Source: Oopsacas minuta
Taxonomy: Eukaryota > Porifera > Hexactinellida > Lyssacinosida > Leucopsacidae
Length of the DNA: 64,000 bases
NCBI GenBank assembly: GCA_024704765.1
Contig: JAKMXF010000188.1
Coordinates: 186,001 to 250,000 of the forward strand
Direction: 5' to 3'
Position 1 is the stretch's first letter, and the number at the start of each line of letters is the position of its first letter. The position numbers and the translations under genes were made by a program. Shown piece after piece: positions 11,457-23,553 of the stretch. The notes below the pieces were generated by a model. The model was not told the origin of the DNA, searched no databases, and was given only the letters and a program-made list of their open reading frames with translations.

Positions 11457-14400
11457 ATGGAGTTGACAGCTCATCCTGATAGCTTATGGCTGCCTCTGAA
11501 AGAAATCCCTCCTCCCACTGACAAGGCGGAAGCGGACTCCTCACCCATCACGATAGTAGCTCAGGATTATCTAGATGATCCTCCTGTCAGAGACATACCT
11601 GAAACGCCAACCCCTGACCAGATAGACCTCCCTCCTGTATGCACACACAAGGACACACCCCTCCCCCCTCATAACACAGACATATCTCATGCAATAGCTG
11701 CTACAGCCTCAGCAGTAGCTAGCTCCATCCCTCTCACACAGCTACAGAGGTCTATAGACATGTTTTGCACTGCTCTTCTCGCCAAGACAGACAGCAGACC
11801 CTCTGAACCTGTACAGACAGACAGATACTCTCTCAGGATGATAGAAGATCTAGATTTCATTAAATACCAACTTTCTTATCACCAGAAGCCTTCTCCGGCA
11901 GCTCAGGATGGAGAGCTGTTTAGAGAGTTTAAGAACGAAATCAATCAGCTGAAGCAGCGACTAGATGAGAAGACAACATTATCTCAAATGTATGCTCCTC
12001 TCTCAAACATCCAGCAGGAGATCTCCTCCCTCAGGGCAGCACTAGCTAGTAGGAGTCCTAAACCCTCTCTGCCTCCTACGCCGGTTCATACCAATTCCTC
12101 TCACATTGTTAAAATACCTGACAACACATTTGCTAGTAAGGAATGTCAGACTACGCTCACTGGGATACCAGCTACATCTGTCTCCATACAGACCACTCCT
12201 CCTATTCTACTCTCTAAACCTCCTAGACAGTACATTTCTCCAATTTACTCTAGCTCCCCTCTCTCTTACCCAGCTGCCCCACTCCATACCAGGGTTCCTC
12301 CTATTAAGCTCAGTCACTTAGATAACAAGCTTAGCGACATAAGGCATACTCAGAGACAGATCGGTACGAAACCTCCTCGGACGCTATCTCTCCCTATCAC
12401 AGACATAGTGCATCAGGTAGTGAATAGCGATGGAGATGACATCATACACAGAACACGTAAGCTAGTGTCTGATAAGCTAGACTCCATACATACCATGCAG
12501 AGAGAACATATATTAGCAAAATCAAGTAAGAAAGAGAATATACAAGTAACGACACACAGGAACAAGACAAGGAGGGATAATAAGGGTAGTGACAAGCACG
12601 AGAAGGATCCTGTATATATCGCACGGGTGTATGGAGATAAACGTGACGCTAAAGTTAAGTCTAAACAGCCTGATAGAGAGATGGCTAGTGTGTATAGACA
12701 GATAGAGAATATACGTACTCAGGTGCATCAGCTGACTGCTAATAGACCAGTTCCTAATCCTATCCCTATCCAACAACATATACGGTATCATAATACTCAA
12801 TCTGTACAACCTCAAGTGTACAGGGCAGCTAAGTTAATCAGACCCCCGAGACTAATGCCTTCTCCCAACTCACCCTCCCCTCCACTGGAGCAGGAGAAAT
12901 TAGCCAATAAAATGCCTCGTGTCATTATCTGTGAAAACGCACAGGTACAGACCAGCTTCCAATCACCGGTAACACCTGTTAGTAGGGTCAGTAGCAGACG
13001 TAACACTCCATGTATGACGTCACATGATAACATCCCAGCTGATATAATACAGAGTGAATTGGTTATGGAACCTGATAGACCTGTGAGTACTCCTCCGTTA
13101 GATCTGAGTATAGATACTGTATCTCATGATGATGAGGATCAATCTCAGTTACTACAGGAGATGATATCTCTACAGGCTAATGACGTATCACCAGGAGAGG
13201 ATCAGAGTCTAATGGAGGTACCTTACAGGTTGTCAGACCCTCTGGAGCTAGTGAGAGAGCAGGAAATAGGTAGGAGACATCTTATAGAGAGGGTACAACA
13301 AATGTTGATACATAGAACTACAGAGTGTGTATCTAATCAGGTTAGAATGATACAAGCAAGGGAGAGACAGGAGAGAGAGATTAGATTGAATGCTGCAGTA
13401 GAGCATATTATTAAAGATGACGTAATAAGGTATATTCGTACTGTAAGAGAAGAGTTGAGGAATCAGAATGAAACTATCCCCCACTCTCCTACAGAAGTTC
13501 CCTCTTCACAACTACAGGTTCCTCTCTCAGAAGAAGAAGAAGAAGAATATTCTCTCTCTTTTGTCTCTGAGAGTGATAACCTGTCTGATCATAGCTCTGT
13601 ACACTCCTCTCGATTAGGTGAAGAACAATCTCTTAACAACACATTAACCCCTCACAGCACGTTTATTAGTCCTCTGGCCCCTACTACTCCAAGGTTCATA
13701 CCCTCTCCTCACACACAGGCATTCTCTCTCCCCACTTCCCCACACTCATTCCTAACTCGGCTAACTCCAGATCTCCCAATCTCCCCTCATTATATGGAGG
13801 TACAATGTAATCTGAGAGACCGCACTCTCTCTCCTATCCCCTCCAGTCCCGCGTTATCAATCCAAACAGCTACCTCTCCAACTGTAGACTCAGATGCTGA
13901 TATTCCTATTCCTCCTTTCTCTGTAGGGACACAGTGTGATCTCAATAGAACCCCTCCCCTCCTCCCCTCCCCTCCATCCGTAGAGGTACAGTATGACTTC
14001 ACGAATACCCTATCCTCCTCCACCCCCTTTCCTAACCCCTTACAGTTTGATGCTAAACCATATCGTGACTCCCGACACGTGGCACCTGTCACAGGATACC
14101 ACATTCCTTCAGATGATTCTACCTCCTACAACTTTACTGATATTACTCCCAGCACAGATTACACCGAATATAACTTATCAGCGGGTGAGTGCATACCTCT
14201 ATACAGTCACAGACATAAGTACAGTGCCTGTAGCGATCTGAGCTTAGGAGAGGTTCCTCCTGGTGATAGATTGTCTCCTGCTGTTGAAGCAGCTCTCCTT
14301 CTCAAGAACCAGCCTTCTGATATCTCTCCGGGTGAGATCCATTCCAAAGACCACATTAAGACACCTAAACCTGGACACCACCAGACTGAAGCGGTATTTT

Positions 14401-14807
14401 CTCCTCAAGAGGTCTCCTCAAACCCTTCCCCTCCCCTCTACAATCCCTCTACCCCTCCTCATAGATATAGTCCCGGGATAGAAGCGACTCTTGACAGTAA
14501 AGATTCCGACACGACACAATCTGACAGCGAACACCTTTCTCGCTCCGTGACCCTCTCCCTAGCATTCAGCTCCCCCTCTAACAAGACCACTACCAGACAC
14601 AGAGATGGTGTTGATGTATTTGATGTGTCCTCGCTAGAGGGGTTAGCTGCACCAGTGGGATGGGAACACAGCCAAATAAGTAAGGGGGACCCTTCTCCCC
14701 TCAATAATACTTCACAGCAACCCCATCACCTGTTTGACACTCCCCACTTAGACCAGAGTAGCAATAGTACCACCTGTGATGTACACTCTATAGATAGTAT
14801 TGCTTAG
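11457..14807 (+). CDS. KIAA0586: TALPID3-like centrosomal/ciliary protein
   Basis: Single 1,116-codon exon, low-complexity and rich in Pro, Ser and Thr, as expected for a mostly disordered scaffold. Features recalling vertebrate TALPID3 (KIAA0586): an Ala-rich segment ISHAIAATASAVASSIPLTQ near 75-95 followed by a coiled coil; a helical segment RKLVSDKLDSIHTMQREH near 331-348; VYIARVYGD near 384; a Pro-rich stretch ending NKMPRVIICENAQVQT; a second helix with REQEIGRRHLIERVQQML; and repeated (S/P)GE motifs (DVSPGEDQ, DISPGEIH, LGEVPPGD). TALPID3 is needed at the centriole for ciliogenesis and Hedgehog signalling. The motif order matches, but I made no alignment, so the name is tentative. An upstream exon is possible. 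The ORF is intact over 3.35 kb, unlike the NHL loci on either side. Confidence 0.6.
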   Translation: MELTAHPDSLWLPLKEIPPPTDKAEADSSPITIVAQDYLDDPPVRDIPETPTPDQIDLPPVCTHKDTPLPPHNTDISHAIAATASAVASSIPLTQLQRSIDMFCTALLAKTDSRPSEPVQTDRYSLRMIEDLDFIKYQLSYHQKPSPAAQDGELFREFKNEINQLKQRLDEKTTLSQMYAPLSNIQQEISSLRAALASRSPKPSLPPTPVHTNSSHIVKIPDNTFASKECQTTLTGIPATSVSIQTTPPILLSKPPRQYISPIYSSSPLSYPAAPLHTRVPPIKLSHLDNKLSDIRHTQRQIGTKPPRTLSLPITDIVHQVVNSDGDDIIHRTRKLVSDKLDSIHTMQREHILAKSSKKENIQVTTHRNKTRRDNKGSDKHEKDPVYIARVYGDKRDAKVKSKQPDREMASVYRQIENIRTQVHQLTANRPVPNPIPIQQHIRYHNTQSVQPQVYRAAKLIRPPRLMPSPNSPSPPLEQEKLANKMPRVIICENAQVQTSFQSPVTPVSRVSSRRNTPCMTSHDNIPADIIQSELVMEPDRPVSTPPLDLSIDTVSHDDEDQSQLLQEMISLQANDVSPGEDQSLMEVPYRLSDPLELVREQEIGRRHLIERVQQMLIHRTTECVSNQVRMIQARERQEREIRLNAAVEHIIKDDVIRYIRTVREELRNQNETIPHSPTEVPSSQLQVPLSEEEEEEYSLSFVSESDNLSDHSSVHSSRLGEEQSLNNTLTPHSTFISPLAPTTPRFIPSPHTQAFSLPTSPHSFLTRLTPDLPISPHYMEVQCNLRDRTLSPIPSSPALSIQTATSPTVDSDADIPIPPFSVGTQCDLNRTPPLLPSPPSVEVQYDFTNTLSSSTPFPNPLQFDAKPYRDSRHVAPVTGYHIPSDDSTSYNFTDITPSTDYTEYNLSAGECIPLYSHRHKYSACSDLSLGEVPPGDRLSPAVEAALLLKNQPSDISPGEIHSKDHIKTPKPGHHQTEAVFSPQEVSSNPSPPLYNPSTPPHRYSPGIEATLDSKDSDTTQSDSEHLSRSVTLSLAFSSPSNKTTTRHRDGVDVFDVSSLEGLAAPVGWEHSQISKGDPSPLNNTSQQPHHLFDTPHLDQSSNSTTCDVHSIDSIA

Positions 14808-15721
14808 ATATTATTGTATTCTACTACGTTTATTGCAGCTATTCTTGTGATGTTATTAAACTGAAGTTTTAAATTTTTAGTTACTTTATTATCAGATTTA
14901 TAACTACTTACAGTGAATCATTATTTCCCCTGTACCGGGATTCCCATATAGAGCATAAACATACGTAATAAACAAACGTTAACTCTTGATTCAACAAGTT
15001 GTGAACTATTTGTTAGTGAATTGACCGCAATTCTGAGGTTAGATATAGGGTTTAGTTCTGAAAAAATGGCCGAAATTCAAACTACTAATGCAAAGTAATT
15101 ACTGAAAAGTAACAGTAGAAAGTAAATTTAAACTTTAAACCATAAATATGAGTTTGAATTTAATTCATTCGGATTTCTTTAAATAAAGGTGTTTTAATTT
15201 CCCGGCAATAACCGGGAATTATCCGGGATTCTCAGTCGATTCCTAATATAGAGACCAATATACGTATACTATGTACTTCTATAATATATCCTACCGCACA
15301 TGCCTAAGGGTATAAATATTGTTATGAAATTTCATAGGTACCGTGTGTTTGCAAATTTACATGTAACACCGGAAATTCGGATTCAGCATATTCGAAATAC
15401 TTCCAACGTATTTAGCTTTATTGAATTATGTTTACTACTTTGGTGAACGCAATAATTTTCTCTGTGAGTAATGTGATGCAAATTTACTGAGCTATCACGC
15501 CACACACAGGCTTAAAATCCCTGAACTCTGTAATAATCAATTTCTAGCGCTGGATTTGTTAACGTTGTTACTTGTAAATAGTTAAATAGGTGAACATTAT
15601 ACCCGGATAATATGAATTAGTAAATACTTTTTGTAAGAATGAATTCTTATCATACTACGCACATCATCATTAATACATAATTTATTGTATAGCAATAAAT
15701 ATATACAATTTATATGTATAC
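14808..15721. other. Intergenic spacer
   Basis: AT-rich sequence with no ORF of coding quality. A small inverted repeat built on ttcccgg/ccgggaa lies at about 15197-15225. It contains the presumed 3' end of the TALPID3-like gene. Confidence 0.5.
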
Positions 15722-16941
15722 ATGACTATGACGGTTAATCATATTACACCGGAGTATGGAGAGGACAATTTCGAATTAGAAATGAATCGAATAAAACAGA
15801 AAATAGATTGTTTGAAGGAAAGGGAGAGACAATTATTAAGAGAGTTAGATACAATTCTAACTTCTTATCGTTCATATCAACGTGATTTAAAAAAGATAAG
15901 TAAAAGAAATTTGCTTTAGAAAGAACGAAACAATATCTTCAAAACGAACCTCTAACTTCTCCGATAAAATCAGTACATGACAACTTTATTAGTCAACTCA
16001 ACACAGAACTTGAATACATTAATACGCCTGTAAAACCTAAAATTGTCAGCTTCATGTGTGACAACAACAAACTGTTAAATGAAGTTAATAAGTTTGGCAG
16101 GTTAGTAAAACTGAAAAATGGGATTGATTATACAACCAAGATACAACCTGTAATTAGTGTTTGTGATAAAGGAAATGGAAATGAACAACTTAACAATCCA
16201 CGTGTTGTTACAGTTGATAATAGAACAGGATATATCTATGTAACAGATCAATATAATAACTGTGTTAAAGTATTCGACAATACTGCCAAGTATTTAAATT
16301 TGGAGATAACAAGGATGAAGGAAAGATGTACTTCCTCGAATCCCTCTCTATTTGTGGAGATATTATTATTATTTCACAGTTTAACCATTGTGTCCTGAAC
16401 TATTATTTGATGGAAGTTTATTTCTAGAATCGGCACATGTGGAGAAGGAGAATTAGAATTTTACTCTCCTTATGCTTTAACAATTGATAAGGCTACTAAT
16501 GATATATTTATATGTGATTATTCTAATCATCGTGTACAAATACTCTCCAAAGAATTCTCATACAAGGCTCAATTTGGTATAGACACACTCAGATACCCTC
16601 TTGATGTAAAACTCTCTCATCATAATATTTATGTTCTAGATTGTTCTAACCCTTGCATTCATCTCTCCAATAATAACCTCATGCTCCAGAAGTGTATCAT
16701 TTCACGAGGAGCAGGGAATCAAGTGGTTAAACCCTATTCTTTCTTCGTTGACACTTATGATAACATTCTGAGAGCTGATTATGATTCCAATTGTAAATCT
16801 ATATTCAATGCCAAATTTGAATCAATTCACAAAATTACAGTCCCTGAACATCCAACAGGAATTATAGCAGTCACAACAGGCAATCAGCATAGAATTATTG
16901 TAGTGTGTAATAATACAATGAACTGTCTGCAGATATTTTGA
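15722..16941 (+). pseudogene. Coiled-coil plus NHL-repeat gene with four -1 frame breaks
   Basis: Begins at ATG 15722 with a coiled coil (LEMNRIKQKIDCLKERERQ, to about 15905), continues in another frame (LERTKQYLQNEPLTSPIKSV), then NHL blades: NPRVVTVDNRTGYIYVTDQ (16198), YSPYALTIDKATNDIFICDY (about 16463), YPLDVKLSHHNIYVLDC (about 16594), VVKPYSFFVDTYDNI, ending at TGA 16939-16941. Continuity needs -1 shifts near 15905 and 16295, and two more near 16405-16420. The first two fall on the heptamer AAATTTG read A AAT TTG. The protein would be a propeller-type scaffold like TRIM-NHL proteins without a visible RING. Pseudogene, uncorrected deletions in the assembly and recoding are all possible; see findings. 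Confidence 0.7.
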
Positions 16942-16984
16942 TTCACAACCTCTTTATGTTATCGGTCATATACGTATATACACG

Positions 16985-17246
16985 CGAACCTCTCTTATCC
17001 GGGCAGTACCGGACCGGAGGGTGCCCGGATCTCAGAAATCACATTAAGTCTATGGGAAATCCAATTATAGTATTTAGGAGAAATATCGAGATCGTATCTG
17101 AATTGTGTTAGATATGAAGTACGAGTGAAGACACATTATTATAAGGAAAATTTCCTGAAAAATCAAAATAATTTCAGTCCTTTTGGAAAAATGGTGCCCA
17201 GTGGGGGAGGTGCCCGTATCACAGAGGTCCGGATAAGAGAGGTTCG
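16985..17246. mobile_element. Small inverted-repeat element (pogo-like MITE)
   Basis: Perfect 18-bp terminal inverted repeats: cgaacctctcttatccgg at 16985-17002 and its reverse complement at 17229-17246. No coding capacity. The termini resemble the TTATCCGG-type ends seen in other small elements in this window. Confidence 0.75.
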
Positions 17247-17406
17247 AGTATAAATATATAAAATGTATTTGTATTATGTCTAACTATGCTTGTTTATTTT
17301 CTTGATGTCCCTCTCCAAATCTTGATAGAATCGTTTGTACTTAGAAACTATATAAGATGAGCTGTGTTCCATGTTTGTGTATTCGTCTCTATTATATATT
17401 TACATA

Positions 17407-17590
17407 CAGTGGAAACCGCCTATTTGCAAATCGTATTTTGCAAGATTTTTCCTTGCTAATACGCTGATTTTGCTATTTATTATGCACACTAATTACCATA
17501 CAAAACTGCACTTTATATCTATGAAAAAGTTACTAATAAAATGCCAGATTTTGCTATCTGACGAATTGCTAATATAAGCGGTTTCCACTG
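17407..17590. mobile_element. Small inverted-repeat element
   Basis: Termini cagtggaaaccgc (17407-17419) and the exact reverse complement (17578-17590), with partial similarity further in. A TA precedes the left end; the right flank is less clear, so the exact boundary is uncertain. Confidence 0.65.
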
Positions 17591-17881
17591 TCTAATATAG
17601 ACATATATAAATATTTCTCATCCCGAATTATATTGACCGCAATGCAGTGATTCTCAATTCTGAAGTCCTCTGTTGGTAAGTTGGTAAAACATATTTGAAG
17701 ATCCAGGATGTTTATTGAAAAACTGAAATGTCCGAGCTATGTTTTTAACATTTACTTGTATTCTGGCCTTCTGACATTATTATTTGAGGTCGAATTAAGA
17801 TATTTGAATATGGACGATTACCAATTTGGATTTAGGACAAATTCCGATTTTTCAATATACCTACGTATAAACCCAGCTCTT

Positions 17882-19224
17882 ATGGATCCCGCTTGTAGCA
17901 GCACCAGTAGGGATAGGAGGGAGGAACACGTACCTCAGGGTGCTATAGCTATCCACACGGGTGGTGGATTCTACTCCAAATCTCTGTTAGAGAGAATTCA
18001 ACCTTATTGCAGAGAAGCATGTGATTCCGGATTGCAGCAATTATTACTAGGGAAATCTGCTGTAGAAGCTGTGACAGAAGCTATAGCTGTGTTGGAGAGT
18101 TGTTCTTATCTAAACGCTGGGATTGGTTCTAACTTGAATAGGGTAGGTCTCCCAGAGCTAGATGCTAGTATTATGGACGGTAATGATGGGTCATTTGGTA
18201 GTATTTGTTGTTGCAAAATACTAGCTAATCCTATTCGTGGTGCTAGACTTCTGTTAGATAACTGTAGAAGAGGGGTGGATACAAATGGCCTTGTATTACC
18301 GTTAATGCTATCAGAATCTGGAATTGAACACTTCTGTAGAGAGAAAGGGTTGAGGACGTGTTCCCCTGAAGATCTTATTACAGAGGATTCGTATAGATAT
18401 TTCAGAGAGGAGATTGATGCTGTATCTAGACAACAGAACTCTACAACTGGAATGCACACTACTGCAACTAATCTAGCAGATACAGTAGGAGCAGTAGCTG
18501 TTGACTCTACTGGAAGAACTGCTTCAGGTTATACTTTTAATTACCGCGCTTAGCTTAGCTTGCTAGGTCGCTGCTAAATGGTCAACAGTGTGTGCCTCGG
18601 CTCGGATTTATCTTAAGTATAGAGCAGCTAAATGTCTTATAATGTCTCTGATCGCTACGAATAGTGGAAATTTTGTGAGAACAAGTATATTACTTTATAA
18701 TGTAAAATTGGTATACAATCTTTTCACAAGCCCTCATTATTCTTCCATCTGTAGGTTGTTCGAGTGGAGGTTTGCTCCTAAAGCATCCAGGTCGTATAGG
18801 TCCAGCAGCTGTAACAGGGTGTGGCTGCTACTCAAAATCTTTTGGACTAGGACCCTCAATAGCTTGCTGTACATCTGGTACTGGAGAGATTCTAATGAGG
18901 TCCAATCTAGCTAGGAGCTATTGTGAGTCCGTAATAGCATCTCCTGATCCCGATCCTTTCACTCCTATTAACAAGATATTCTCTAAAGATGTTGTCTATA
19001 ATCCTGTCTATTCTTGTTATCCAGAACGCTACACAGCTCTGATTGGACTGTTTGTCTCAGAGGGAAGCGGGGCTGAGCTCATCTGGGGACATAACACACC
19101 TACATTTGTCATATCCTACCAGACTACATGTATGAAAAAATCTAAATTTATATGTTCTAAATTGAAATCTTCTAGTCTGTCAGAAGCATATGCGATTAGT
19201 TCTACTAGATTAAAGTTTATCTGA
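17882..19224 (+). CDS. TASP1: Taspase-1 (threonine aspartase), two exons
   Basis: Exons 17882-18527 and 18755-19224 join in phase 1 (TCA G / GT TGT) to give about 371 aa; human taspase-1 is about 420. It is an Ntn-type asparaginase_2-fold protease that cuts itself and then cleaves MLL/KMT2A- and TFIIA-type substrates. Seen: AIAIHTGGGFYS at the N-terminus, the NAGIGSNLN and DASIMDG motifs, and the autocleavage site NLAD/TVGAV with the catalytic Thr codon at 18482-18484. Exon 2 restores SSGGLLLKHPGRIGPAAV, GCGCYS and SGTGE. I chose ATG 17882 (MDPACSS) because the 58 residues before it are hydrophobic and unlike the family. The donor (gttata) is weak past GT, the acceptor ctgtag is good. Without splicing the protein would lose the whole beta-subunit. 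Confidence 0.9.
18540..18640. repeat. Repeat fragment inside the taspase-1 intron
   Basis: Shares the gcttgctaggtcgctg block and nearby taagtat...cagctaaat sequence with 6526-6620. It supports treating this segment as intron rather than coding sequence. Confidence 0.55.
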
Positions 19225-19502
19225 TTTGAGGTTAATTCACTTATTATTTGCATAATTTGTTGTTATATCATAAATAGAGAAAATTGTGAATTTTAGCACT
19301 TACAGTCAATGGGTAGTTGTTTATGCTGGTGAGCGGGTGCTGGGTTGTACGACAATTCGCAATATTACGTCGTTAAGCAATCTTGTGTAATTATATTGAT
19401 CTAGACCAGAGTGGTTCTAATAAAAGCGACCAAACAATATTGATCATAATAAGATACTACTTTTGTTTAAGCAGCATCTAGTCCCATATAATACAGTGAG
19501 GT

Positions 19503-22500
19503 ATGTCTGGAGTAGCTAAACAAGGATTTCTGTTTATGAAGATACTGCAGGGTAACTTCTCTAATATACGACCACATGTTAATTGGGCACGTAGATGGTT
19601 CCAATTGCATAAAAATGGGACTCTTATGTGTTATGACAGTTTCTATGCTGATCAACTGCTTTTTACATTTGATTTCAAATCTCTAAAAGTATCACGTAGA
19701 GATGTCATGTATCCAGACGGAGGGTCTGGCAAGCCTTGGATTATTTCTGTTGGAATAAGAGACCTTGAAGAGACTATACTACTGGAGGTAGATTGTGAGG
19801 AATGTATGGAGAAATGGGCTGAGTTGATACTGGACTCTCTCACACAAAATGTTAGCTCTCCTACTCGTATACTGAAACCTCCCGCTAATAAACCAACGGC
19901 CTTAAAACTACCTAAGATGGATCCTAGCAATAGGAACATTCACAACACCAGACCAAAGTATCATACTCCTGCTACTACAGCCAAACCAAGTCAGTTATCT
20001 CATACCAATATCTCACTTCTCGAATCTTCAACAGGTTAATACTAAACATTATCATTACGTATATGCATTCTAGTTACTAAAGTAGTTTCTAATAGCTCTA
20101 TAATGATAATCATGGAACACAGACAAACTAGTATAATACGTATTCAGAAGTAATATTCATTTAATGAGAATAGTAGGGTTAGGTTCCTTCATTAGACTCA
20201 AACATGTCCAAGCCAGGCCCAAAATACCCCTGTATGCCAAAACTCAAGCCTGGGGGTCTTCTAGTTTCTTCAAACAATCCCGAACATACAAACATGTATA
20301 TATACACATAACATAGATTAATCGCGTTTTAATAGTATAGATCTAATGTTAAGAGGAAGGTACAAGCTCAATACATGTGATGAAAGTATATTAGCCATTC
20401 AAATAAATCGGTGAAAATTTCTCGATCAAACCGCGAACTGCGAGGGCTGCTTGTACTATACTCCATCCTCAGTTTAGCAATTATTATGAATACAAGAATA
20501 TTTCGTAATATTACTTGTTATTTAGTAACATACAGTATAAATATTGTTTAGAACACAGATATCATGATCTTAATGACTTATCTATGCCTATTATAAACGA
20601 AATTCAAACCTTACCTGATGAAAAAGTTGAGATGAGAACTGTTATTGATGTCAACACTTTCGACCAGATTGGTAAGAAACTAACAATCAGCTGATATTGT
20701 AAATATTAATAAATAGTGTATTTAATTTAAATTAGATCTCTTATGAAATTGTTCCCGAGGAATGTATTCGCACTAGACTGTCTAACACATAATTGTCGGG
20801 AAATTTAAGGCCGACAGGGCAACTAGCCGGCACCCAAGACTACTAGACTCTTAATGAAATATGATTTGTTTGATTAATCGGGCTAGTTAGTAGTTACTAA
20901 AGTATGTAGCTGGGGGGCCTCGGATTAGCTACCGCCACTTCTGATTTTAACATACAACTTTCATCGATACTTGACATTAGTGTTTATAACTGACTGACAG
21001 GGTGTCTATAGCGTCATAGCTGTTGTACTCAGTAGATATAGAATAACCATTGATTATTTATTAATAGGAAAGAATAAGCAAGACTTGAGAGTATCGAACT
21101 ATGGATTCAACCAGCATATTGAACTTCCGAGAAAGAAGCAGAAGCATCCCCCTCCTATTAAACCTAAAACCAAGAGCTTTTCTTCAATTAAATCTTATGA
21201 GACACTAGGTGAGGAATATGTAAATTTATCTGGCACAATATTTTTGTGCGAGTTTAATCCAGTAAGGGGAGGTTAGGTCACAGGACACCGGGAGTTCTTG
21301 GAGGCGGAGGGCCGTCTTGAGTAGACCGCAGAGCCGTAGACTCCGAGGGACCATTACCCAATTTGAATTATATTCAGGGATATCAGAGGACCAAGCCTCC
21401 TCAGAATTTGTTTCCATAGTATATAGGAATTTTTCATTACCACTAATATTCCGTAATTTCTTGTAATTTCTTTGGTAATGTATACGCAATTACATGCGAC
21501 ATGCGTAGTTAACGAACATATATGTAAGATACACTGGTTCTCAGTAGTGTAGTTGTATTACGCTTATGTAAATTGAAAATGTGTTCGCAATAATTTTCAT
21601 CATTTGTACTGTCAATGAATTTTTCTTGGGTTTGAAAAATATTAGTGATGAACTTCTGACTATGACGTGTATATATATCACCCTGACATCCAATATATAT
21701 CATTCTCATGTTATTTCCCATATTTATTCATCAGGTAATGCTACTCCAAACAGATCATTCTCCAATTCTAGATCTCAAAAAATAGATAATACAAATGGTT
21801 TACCTTATGATGTTTTGCAATGTGATGATTCTGTGTTTCTTAATTCTAATTGTGGAGTAAGAGTTAGCCCCCCTTCCTCAGATTCTGAAAAATCATCTTT
21901 TCTAGATAAACTCCCTGATTATAGCAAATTGCTTAAAGATTACTGGCCTATGTCTTTCATACTCCCAAACCTTAAAGTATATAAACAGCTGATTAACCTA
22001 GCTCTTCCTGTACAAGATAGTATGCAGTTACTTCTCAATTGTTTCCAGCACTCCTACTCATCTCCTAACTCTTTCCTAATTATACAGGTTATAGGAGAAC
22101 TTTATCAAACTTACCGTCCTCAGAAGAGTTTCTCAGTTGACGTGAAGAATAAAATACATTTTATAGATTGGAAGAAATCATTTGCTAGTCAGGGAGTAGT
22201 GACGAGTAAAATCGTTAGAGTTACTGTCAGGGATGGTATTGATGTTAGATTGAATTCTGATAAATTGAATGAGTTTGTGTGTAGAATGAACGATTTATCT
22301 GATAGTGATTTGTTCTGTATAAGTTGGATTGGTTTTGTGAAGGGGATATTCCCAGTAAGAGATAACACGCTAAGTAAATGCTATTCTGCCTGTACTACCC
22401 TCATCTACAGGAGAATATCTGGTAACAGGAATGTAGATGTGCAGAAATTTGTTCCTTCTCATCTTCAGAGAGTCTCCCCACATGTACACTCAATTCAGGC

Positions 22501-22897
22501 AGAAGTAGAATCGATGAGTAAGCATGACACTATGTCCGTTTTTAACATATTCCTGGAGAAGCTGACCGATTCTCGTAGTAGTAATGCAATTTCTCTTCCT
22601 ATAGTCCTGGTTAAAAAGCTTCCCAGTCGATTGAAGCATGTTAATTGCATTTTTGTCATTGGAACAAATCATATTGGAATTAAACAGATTGAATGCGGGG
22701 TTGAAGTTTCCACACATGGTTCGATATGCGAGTTCTGGCATTATTCAGATATAATGGGGTGGTTTGTACAACCAGCGGATGATGTCGTGTTCATACAACT
22801 CAATCAATTGGTAGAGAGTTCTGATAATTTAATATTTTTATCTCCTAATGCCGAGTTTATTGATTATTATTTTAGCCAGAATTTAGGCATAAAATAG
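19503..22897 (+). CDS. PH-domain protein with FERM-like C-terminus (MAX-1/PLEKHH-type?), four exons
   Basis: Exons 19503-20034, 20552-20671, 21068-21208 and 21735-22897 all join in phase 1 and give 651 aa. Acceptors are tttag, aatag and atcag; the third donor is gtgagg. Residues 1-120 look like a pleckstrin-homology domain (KQGFLFMKILQ, WARRWFQLHKNGTLMCYD, and the end helix EECMEKWAELILDSL). A low-complexity linker follows. The last 380 residues contain a helical region and then a PH-like beta segment (CIFVIGTNHIGIKQIECGV) with a final helix NAEFIDYYFSQNL, suggesting FERM subdomains and hence a membrane/cytoskeleton adaptor. Motifs for MyTH4 are not convincing, so I leave the symbol empty. 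The exon phases give the gene model good support; the family name is a guess. Confidence 0.75.
20235..20340. repeat. Interspersed repeat fragment in intron 1
   Basis: The block from agcctgggggtcttctag to gcgttttaatagtata resembles 6685-6780 (gggtcctccaatttcttc to gagttttaatagtata). It indicates one repeat family in two places. Confidence 0.6.
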
Positions 22898-23553
22898 AAA
22901 TTTTTTTTTGCTCAATTTTTTGTATATTTTAGTTTTCAAAACTCAATTATATATAAATATGCTCCAAATGTATTTTAACTTATTTATTTGTATATTCATG
23001 ACTTTGACTGCATTGAAAAACCTATATCCGTTCTTAACAGTAGTATATGTTGTATAATATTGAAATTTATAGCCTATTTTGGTCCTTGATTGATTTCTAG
23101 CATTGAATACACTGGGCAACATCAAATTTATTCCTCAAATGAAAATATATTACCTAGACTAACTTTGGGATGTTGATTCCAAATCTGAAATCAGAATTGG
23201 TCTATCACGTCAGGATTTCAAGATATGAAAATTCACGAAATTCGGATTTTGCATTGATTGGCACTATATTATAAGGTACTATACAGTACAAGTTAGGCCT
23301 ATTGTACAATTTTCTTTCCCAGCGAATTGCTAGTCAACAATGCATATTATGTACGGTTAATATTAACATTATTTTGTAAATGTAATCTTTTGACAATTAA
23401 TGCATTCTTGAGTGTTCTTGGCCATGGCTATAAGGAGGGGTTATTTAGCCTACTTGCGGGTGGATTGTAGACTGTATCGATAAACCAACAACATTACTGT
23501 TTTGCAGAATTTTTAGTTTGTAACTGATTGTGTATTTAAGCTTTTTGTTTAAA
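22898..23553. other. Intergenic spacer with a direct-repeat copy
   Basis: AT-rich, no gene. A 26-bp block (ccttgattgatttctagc...) at 23084-23109 recurs exactly at 24314-24339, so the two copies bracket the Cys-rich ORF remnant. Confidence 0.6.

Noticed and set aside
13790-14104. Minus-strand ORFs opposite the TALPID3-like exon
   Set aside because: Shadow frames of a long, compositionally biased exon; the plus-strand frame is continuous for 1,116 codons.
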